Part shown: positions 57,349-64,000 of the stretch, piece by piece
Numbering within the stretch: position 1 is the first letter of the stretch
Layout: every line of letters begins with the position of its first letter
NCBI GenBank assembly: GCA_026225945.1
Contig: JAMJFZ010000818.1
Coordinates: 1,362,501 to 1,426,500 of the forward strand
From: Cricetomys ansorgei
Lineage: Eukaryota > Chordata > Mammalia > Rodentia > Nesomyidae
DNA: 64,000 bases
Direction of reading: 5' to 3'
Translations under genes and position numbers: made by a program
The notes under the pieces: generated by a model
Seen by the model: the letters and a program-made list of their open reading frames with translations, nothing else
What the model was told of the DNA's origin: nothing
Database searches by the model: none

Positions 57349-57573
57349 GGGCTGGAGAGATGGCCTAGTTGTTAAGAGCACTGTCTGTTCTTCCAAAGGT
57401 CCAAGGTTCAATTCCTAGAACCCACATGGCAGCTCACAACCATCTGTAACTCTAGTTACCCAGTGGATCAGACACCCTCTTCTGGCCTCCGTGGGCAATG
57501 CACGTGCATGGTGCACAAACATCGGTGCATACACCCTGCAGGGAACACCCACACATGTAAAACAAAAATTAAG
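57349..57573 (+). repeat. Full-length B2-family SINE
   Basis: GGGGGCTGGAGAGATGGCCT, GGTTCAATTCCTAGAACCC, CAGCTCACAACCATCTGTAA and CTCTTCTGGCCTCCGTGG run through to an A-rich end. It preserves box A and B-like sequences and is the best B2 here. Confidence 0.93.
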
Positions 57574-58200
57574 TTTTAGGAATTCTGAATTTGGGATCTC
57601 TCCTAAGAATGCAGAATCCCTAGTACTCTTGACTTTCCCTCTTCGTGATGACTTTGGCTGGTGCAGGATCCACTAGCCTGTGTGCCCTCTGATTCTCCAA
57701 GACCCCCATGTGTCTTTCCTGAAGAATGTCTTGGCTCCTGTGGTCATGTGTGCCTGCCACACTGATATAAATTCATTGCGTCACAGTATCAGCGTGGCTG
57801 GACATACCTCCCCAGCCACTGTGAATCCGACCTTACCCAGAACCCTCTGCCTCAGCCCCTCAGAAGCCCACGTAGAGGGAAAAAAATATACAGGCGGTGG
57901 AGGGAGATTAGAGTTCTCAGCCAGGGACCAGTGAGGCCCAGCCTGACCTCTTCATGCTCTGTTTTCAAACTCAACCTCTTCAAAGAAGTCGCTCTCAGGA
58001 ATTGCAGGCAGCCATTTAAGTGGTTTTTGTGGCCCGGGAGACCAGCAAGTATTTTCCCCACTGCTGTGGGAAGGCGGCTTTAAGCATCGTCAGAATTACC
58101 CCCATTCAGTCTGTGAATAGCGTGATTCTCGGCTGCTGTGAGCTCAGAGAGTCTCACGAGAAGAAAACAAGGAATGGAAGGTTCTTTGGCTTGAAGCAGG

Positions 58201-58253
58201 GTGGTGTGTGTGTGTGTGTGTGTGCGCGGGGGGGGAGGGGGGGGCGGGGGGGT
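58201..58253 (+). repeat. (GT)n followed by a G-rich run
   Basis: GTGTGTGTGTGTGTGTGCGC passes into GGGGGGGGAGGGGGGGGCGG, a tract with strong G-quadruplex character on the + strand. Confidence 0.9.
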
Positions 58254-58689
58254 GTGCTTTTGAATCTCTCCAGGATGATTGGTGCCTGCCTCCTTGCAAA
58301 GTCTGGGGAGGAAGGAGTAGATGATAGTTCCCACTCCAATTGAGAGTGTTTATTGAGTACCTACTGTGTACTTCAGATGCCATCTGCAAGATTATACATT
58401 CCCTAAGTACACTTCCAGCCCAGGCCTCTCCCGAATCCTGTTTGCCTTCCCACCTGGCTTTGCCAAGCCAATGCTTTTCCCCCCACCGTGAAGAACTCAC
58501 TGTCTCCACAGTTGCTGGGCTAAAACTTAGAAGTTGTTTATCCTTTCAGTTAAAGAAGAGAAAAACAATTCACACATTTTTTTTTAAATGTTAAGTTTTT
58601 TTTTTTTTTTGTTTTTTTAAAGATATGTACCATGAGGAGAAGTGTGATTTGGAAAAAGTGTGCAGCAAAACGGAGACAAAGTGGACACT

Positions 58690-58925
58690 AGGCGTGTGTG
58701 TGTGCATGATCGTGTGTGTGCGGGTGTGCATGCCGACGACGCACACGCAGAGGTCAGAAGCCAATGTTAAATGTGTTCCTCTAACATCCGTTTTTTGAGA
58801 CGGAGTCTCTCACTGGGACCTGGGCTTGTCAGTCAGGCCGGGCTGACTAGCCTGAGATCCCTCTGTCTTCTGCCTCGCCAGCACTGGGAGCGTAAACATG
58901 CACCTTCAGGCTAGGTTGCTGATGT
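58690..58925 (-). repeat. B4-type SINE
   Basis: TTTTGAGACGGAGTCTCTCA, TGTCAGTCAGGCCGGGCTGA and CTTCTGCCTCGCCAGCACTG are the reverse of a B4. A TG-rich tail lies at 58695-58735. Confidence 0.7.
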
Positions 58926-59164
58926 TTGTCTGCAGAGTCTAGCATCACCTGGGAGACAAACCTCTGGCCGTGTTTGTGAAGAATGTGCCATATTAAGTTG
59001 AAGTGGGCAAACACACCCTGAATGTCAACAGCACCATTCCCTGGGCTGGACGGCACGGAACGACCCGTATCTCTCTCTGCTCTTGACGGTGGAATCCACT
59101 GTGACCAAGTGCCTCACACTCCTGCCTCCGCATGCCTCTGCCGCCCCCCCTTCCCCTCTCCCCT

Positions 59165-59186
59165 CCCCCCCCCCCCCCCCCCCCCC
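59165..59186 (+). repeat. 22-bp C homopolymer
   Basis: An uninterrupted run of about 22 C follows CCCTCTCCCCT. Confidence 0.95.
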
Positions 59187-59224
59187 GGCTGTAGTGGACC
59201 ACAGTCTCCAACTATGAGCTCCGC

Positions 59225-59345
59225 CCATTAAACGTTCCTGTGGCCAAGCCCGATGACCTGAGCTCCATCCGAGACCCACACTGAGTTAGGAGAGAGCAGA
59301 CAACAGACAGCTGCAAGTTGTCCGCTGACCTCAACATCAAGCAGG
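59225..59345 (+). repeat. B3-type SINE, eroded
   Basis: CCAAGCCCGATGACCTGAGC, TCCATCCGAGACCCACACTG and GCTGCAAGTTGTCCGCTGAC. Confidence 0.7.
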
Positions 59346-59384
59346 ATGGCAGAAGACCCGGGTCGGAGGCAGAACCTCATGTGG

Positions 59385-59495
59385 CCCCGCCCCTTCTCTT
59401 CCCATGCCTTCTATTGGCTGAATCCAAGCAGCAGAGTATATACTGATTGGCTCCAAAGAGGTTTTAGAAGCAGCCAACCACCAACGCAAGCCAAT
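59385..59495 (+). promoter_or_regulatory. GC-box, CCAAT and TATA-like cluster
   Basis: A GC box CCCCGCCCC (59385-59393) is followed by inverted CCAAT boxes (ATTGG at 59413-59417 and 59446-59450). A TATATAC lies at 59437-59443 and a direct CCAAT at 59491-59495. The motif order resembles a pol II promoter. No exon is recognised downstream, and an unknown LTR is an alternative explanation. Confidence 0.35.
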
Positions 59496-60918
59496 CCAGG
59501 CCCCCTCCAGGCTGAGAAAGGAGAGCAGGGCCCCCTTTCACCTCACCGCTTTCAGAATCATAAATGGGGACCCTTAAGTTTTCAAGAAAATGAAGTCAAT
59601 ACAGAAGGGACTCGCGGAGCGCAAAGGTTTTGAGACAAAGCTCAGGCCGTGATGCAGTCAGGGGACCCTTTAGAAAGAGCCCTGATGTGGGTAACAGGCT
59701 GTGCTGTTGAGGCTGATGGTAGTGTCGGGCCAGGAAGATGGCAGATCAAAATGGAGAGAGGTTGTAAAGGAGGAGAAAGGGCTGAGCAGTCTGGGGGCCA
59801 CGAGCACAGTCACAGAGCCTTTGGTTCAATACGAATGTGTCAGTTGATTCCACTGCTTACCATAGCTCAGATCCCCATTGGTGGCCTGGGAGGGAGGCTT
59901 CATCCCTGGGTAGAAGGATGGGTGACAGCCCCTGATCCTCCCCAGCTGTTGACTCCATAGCTCCAGTATCCCGAGACCAAGCCAGTTCCCATAGTTCAGT
60001 GCAAATACCCAGCCCCTAATGGGAAGATGGAGATTCAGTTGCTCTCCCAGAGCACCTCCTGATCTTGGATATGGAAAGGTACGTGGGATGAACTTGACTG
60101 AAGAACTACCCAGAATGCAACCTAATCACAGCATCTTTTTATTTTTTTTTTTGGGGGGGGGTAATGAAGCCACCAACATGTGGCACACACACATAACATA
60201 GGTTCTGGAAAGGACCGCCACTTCCTAGTCTTCATTTCACCACCACCCCCCCCCCAACTCAGTGCTTCCCCCACATGGGGCAGACACAACTTGTTTGCTC
60301 CGGGCTGAGCTCAATTACCTCCTCTCTGTTGCCAGTTGTTTCCCTGAATATGTCTCATGGTCATTAAACAACTTCAAGCAAGTTATGCGACCTTCCCTCA
60401 ACCCCATTTCCTTCTTCGAAGAATACGGTTCTATTAGCAGGCTCCTAATGGGGCCATTGAGCCTTAACGGTGTGGTACTTAGCTTGGTGCCTGGAGTAGC
60501 AAGAACAAGCAGGAAGTGTTAGCTGGCATGGGCCTCTGCCACGTCTCAGACTTGAGGCTTGGAGCGGAATCCGTGGCAGGACCCGTTTCCCGTGCCCACG
60601 ATTTCCAGGCCTTTGGGTGGCCCTGCACGGAGTCCTGATGATGATGATTGATGGCTGATAACATCTTCCTCTCGGGTGGCTGTTGGGTTGGGGACCTGCC
60701 AGATTTCTGAATGAGGTCATTTTGTTCTATGATAATCACTGTGACCAGCTTTCTTACACAGCCCAGGCCCACTTGTCTAGGGAATGGTGTCGCCCACAGT
60801 GCACCAGGTCCTTCTGTATCAATTAACAATCAAAGACAATCCTTCACAGACACACCCACAGGCCAGTCTGAACTGGGCGATCTATCAACCGAGACTCCTG
60901 CCTCAGGTGACTCTAAAC

Positions 60919-61147
60919 CAGCGGTCCTCAACCTTCCTTACGCTGTGACCCTTCAATACAGTTCCTCATGTTGTGGTGACCCACCCCCCCAGCCACAAGA
61001 TTATTTTCGTTGCTCCTTCATAACTGTAGTTTTGCTACTGCTGCAAATCATAATGAAAATATATGATACGCAGATGGTCTTAGGTGACCCCTGTGAGGTC
61101 ACCCCTGTGACCCCAAGAGGGTCACAACCCACAGGTTGAAAACCACT
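60919..61147 (-). mobile_element. URR1-type hAT transposon, copy 3
   Basis: CAGCGGTCCTCAACC at one end and GGTTGAAAACCACT at the other form the inverted termini. The interior (CATAACTGTAGTTTTGCTAC) is the reverse of copies 1 and 2. Flanks CTCTAAAC and TTCTAGAC agree at six of eight positions. A short internal duplication around GACCCCTGTGAGG (61086-61115) is present. Confidence 0.9.
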
Positions 61148-61711
61148 TTCTAGACTGTGTCCGATGAAAAGCTAGCCAGAACAGGTATCAGCTCGGGAGT
61201 CTGGAGTTCTTAAAATGTGGGACAAAGTCCTGTGGATTTTTTCCTTTTCGTATCAAAGCTGCCTCTGTCACCTGCATGGTGGTCTCTATTTAGCAAGCCC
61301 TTGTGGAGCACCGACTGTGTGCACAGCCTCTGTACTGTGTAAACTCAGCCCCAGCACAACCTCTGCCCCTTCGCCTGCTGTTTTCGGTCATCCCTACCAT
61401 CCGTTCTTATTGTCATAGCAACTACTGCCAATTGACATATTAACTTCTCTGTTTGCTTATGGGATGAGAATGCAGGCTCCATGAGCGCTGGGCCAGGCCT
61501 GTTCGTTCGCTCATCTCCCTCTGGTCTGAAGTACACCGCGGACGCCCAGTGAGTGTTTACCAAATGACTAAATGCTAAGAAGCCGTGGACCAGGTGTTCG
61601 GCAGGGGTGGCGATGAATATGTATATACGTATATCCACTGGCGTGGCGGAGAAGAAAACCTGGGAGGAAATTCATAATTCCAGAAAGTGAGTGGTCGTAC
61701 AGCAAAGAGTT
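61148..61711. other. Intergenic stretch with an LINE-2 piece
   Basis: L2-like sequence (TGGGATGAGAATGCAGGCTCC and CCAGTGAGTGTTTACCAAATG) lies at about 61330-61580. The remainder looks unique. Confidence 0.55.
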
Positions 61712-61850
61712 AATGGCGGAGATGACTCAGCGGGTCGGCGCTTGCCACCGAGGCTGACAGCCTGTGTTTGATCCCCGGGACCCATACAGTGGGAAGAGAG
61801 AATTGACTCCTATCTGCTGTCCTCTGACGTCCACTCATACACTGTGTTGT
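61712..61850 (+). repeat. B3-type SINE
   Basis: AATGGCGGAGATGACTCAGC, CTGTGTTTGATCCCCGGGAC and GAATTGACTCCTATCTGCTG. Its tail has expanded into the following minisatellite. Confidence 0.8.
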
Positions 61851-61943
61851 ATGCATCACACACACACTGTGTTGTATGCATCTCTCACACACACATGTAC
61901 ACACATACACTGTGTTGTATCTCACACACACATACACACACAC

Positions 61944-61978
<35 letters not shown>

Positions 61979-62132
61979 TGTTGTATGCATCTCTCATACA
62001 CACATGCACACACATACACTGTTGTATGCATCTCACACACACACACACATAACACACATAACACACATAACACACATACACGCACATACACTGTGTTGTA
62101 CGCATCATACACACACACACACACACACACCC
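61839..62132 (+). repeat. VNTR-like array built on CTGTGTTGTATGCATC and (CA)n
   Basis: The motif CTGTGTTGTATGCATC, or a one- or two-step variant, recurs six times (near 61839, 61867, 61910, 61976, 62018 and 62090). CA-rich spacers of 10-45 bp separate the copies. It apparently arose by duplication of the B3 SINE tail. Confidence 0.9.
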
Positions 62133-63867
62133 ATCCGTCAGTGTTAAGAAAGAATGAATGAATTCCCATCAGTTGGGTATCTGCTGCACACCAGTGTCTT
62201 ATTGGTCAGTGCAGTTTTCAAAGTACTTGCAAGCTAAATAGATCCTGGGGTTGGGCTTGGGGCTCTGAGAGGTTAGGTCGCCAGCCCAAGGTCACACCTC
62301 TCGCATCAGGCAGAGGTTGGCTTTACAAAGGCCAGGTTACATACAGTTTCCAAGGTCGTCCTCTCTCTCTTCCTGTTGGTAAGCGGGGTGACCATGGCGG
62401 GGATAGCCTGGACCAGGAAGTTCAAGGGGGATGCCCCTTTTTCTCATTTGCCCTCTACACGCTGTGTTCTCCGTGGCCCCAGCTGTGAATCCATTCAACC
62501 TTGTCCCAGAGTCTAGCCAGTGGCTCTCTTTGCCTTGGTCTCACCCTGAGGCCCGCCTGCCAAGCTTTCCCTTTGAGATTGGTGGGTATCCAAGCCCAAC
62601 AGACGTGGGTTCAAATGGTACAGCTGCCTCTGCGTAGCCACGTGTTCTTGAGCAAGTAATTCTGACTCTCTGTGCCTCGGTTTCCCCCAAAGTTCAGCCA
62701 GTAGTGCCCAACTCACAGCGCAGCTGGAGGAGGAGGAGGAGGGGTGGACCTGAACAAGCGTGTAACCACGGTGACCATGTAGCAATGTTACTCTGATGTC
62801 ATTTGCTTCCTCATCTTTCTGTACTCAGAGCTGCGCATGTCCCTCCGTTATCAGCCGCTGCCATGCCATGTAAGCACACGGACCCTCAGGCTTCCTGAGC
62901 CCAGACATGACTCTGCCACTCACTAGCAGGGCGGCAAACAACATGCAAATATACAAACCAGGCTGCGTCCCTTCCCCGAAGTGCTCGGGAGCAGACGTGT
63001 GGATTTTGGGTGTTTTTCAGACTTTGCAGCGTTTGCAGCAGTGTAATGAGCTGTGCTGGATGGGACCTGGGTCTAAGCACGAAGCTCGTTTCCATTTCCT
63101 GCATGCCTCCCACACCCGGGCTAAAGGTGGTTTTATTCAGTATTATTAGTGCAATTTTATTTTGACTTCTCATGAGATCTAGTGTGGAATTTTCCACTCG
63201 TGGCCTCAAACCAAAGCACACTAAGTTCTGGAATTTGGAGCTTCCTGGGTTATCAGGTTGAAAACCCCTAAGACTCTCAAGTGGGTGAGAGCTCACACTG
63301 GGGCTAGCCTATGGGCTGAGCTAGAGTCCGGCTGTTTATCCGTTATCGTTAGCATCATTGACGCTACCTACTGTTCCTATGAGTCAGAACACCTCTATTA
63401 AATGACTACTGTGTGCCAGACACTGGTGTGGAGTGCTGGGACCCCAGAGATTGGAGAAACGGGGCTCTTTCCTGAGGGCCACTGCCACATGTGGAGGCAG
63501 AGGTATCGGGCAGCACTGAGCCATGTCGGAGCAGAGCCAGAGGGATCCGCTGCTGCCTGCGAGCCCTTCCCAGTGACTCCCTGCTCTCTGGATCTGTGGT
63601 CTACCTTCATTCCTTACAGCACTTCTAAGGTCCTCAGGCGTCTCTACCCCTCCTCTTGAGGGGCCACTGTAAGCTCTCTGAGGCTACATCATCCCCTACA
63701 TGTTTTCTGTGATGATGGAGCCAACACACAGAGCTGAGCTTCCGGAGAAGAATCCAAAACTCAGGAAACCAACTCCTTCATGATGGGAGCACCTGCTTTC
63801 TGTCCCAAAAGCAGTGGTGTCTTTACATATGTGCCAGTGAACACATGTCCCCCTGCTTCTGAATGCC
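62133..63867. other. Intergenic stretch, mostly unique, with MIR traces
   Basis: A MIR-like piece lies at about 62595-62740 (GTGGGTTCAAATGGTACAG, TCTCTGTGCCTCGGTTTCC). A GGA run is at 62728-62741. Nothing coding is recognised. Confidence 0.5.
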
Positions 63868-64000
63868 CCATGAATCCCTCCATCTGTCCATCCATCTGTG
63901 CATCTGTCCACTCATCATGCATTCAAACCCACCCGTCAACCTCTGCACACATAAAAACATCATCCATCTACCCTCCACTTGTATATCTACCCACACATAC
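63868..64000 (-). repeat. CCAT (GGAT on minus) array, array 5, cut by the window edge
   Basis: CCATCTGTCCATCCATCTG and CATCCATCTACCCTCCAC recur up to the right border. The full length is not visible. Confidence 0.8.

Larger units (their letters stand above)
56646..60918. other. Intergenic stretch with B3/B2/B4 SINEs, CA repeat, C-run and a promoter-like CCAAT group
   Basis: No gene is seen. (CA)n at 56931, SINEs at 57152, 57349, 58690 and 59225, G-rich and C-rich runs at 58217-58253 and 59165-59186, and the cluster at 59385-59495. The segment 59700-60720 appears unique apart from homopolymers at 60139-60162 and 60248-60256. Confidence 0.55.

Noticed and set aside
57349..57573. tRNA-like box A/B sequence
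   Set aside because: The sequence is the head of a B2 SINE; no cloverleaf with anticodon stem is preserved, so not a tRNA gene.
18000..64000. NOS1 first coding exon sought
   Set aside because: No frame begins with the PDZ-containing N-terminus expected for NOS1, so the coding part must lie right of the window.

Overview
This window is mammalian nuclear DNA from a muroid rodent (mouse/rat/hamster-type). The rodent call rests on many B1, B2/B3, B4 and ID-like SINEs, MT-type MaLR LTRs and URR1-type hAT elements. Long (CA/GT)n, (GGAT)n and (CCT)n microsatellites are also abundant. I cannot fix the species. No bacterial, phage, plasmid or CRISPR-type system is present.

The only protein-coding gene I can support is the 3' end of KSR2 (kinase suppressor of Ras 2) on the + strand. 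Its last four coding exons lie at 1873-2004, 5289-5418, 7201-7334 and 9350-9356. Each has canonical AG/GT borders and matching phases. Together they encode the C-terminal lobe of the pseudokinase domain from just after the DFG region to the C-terminus. The last intron begins inside the codon that precedes an in-frame TAG, so splicing versus retention changes the C-terminus by a single leucine. A terminal exon with a long 3'UTR probably follows 9356. The best polyadenylation signal is at 17971, with weaker candidates at 14518 and 16163.

From about 18000 to 64000 I find no coding exon. In human and mouse the next gene on this strand is NOS1, which has many alternative untranslated first exons spread far upstream of its coding part. 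This stretch is therefore best read as KSR2-NOS1 intergenic or NOS1 5' regulatory DNA (inference). Candidate regulatory pieces are a GC-rich segment with splice signals (24089-24385), a dense CpG cluster (29755-30060), and two CCAAT-box clusters (55972-56073 and 59385-59495). The NOS1 first coding exon was not recognised.

The rest is repeat-rich: five GGAT/CCAT arrays, a 267-bp polypyrimidine tract, several minisatellites, three URR1 hAT copies with 8-bp target duplications, MaLR LTRs, old MIR/L2 pieces, and a duplicated ~400-bp block 2.4 kb apart. SINE and LTR borders were judged by eye and are approximate (about 10-30 bp). The most unexplained items are an intronic 103-codon ORF at 4810-5121 and a minus-strand decayed frame with a membrane-like segment at 21140-21348.
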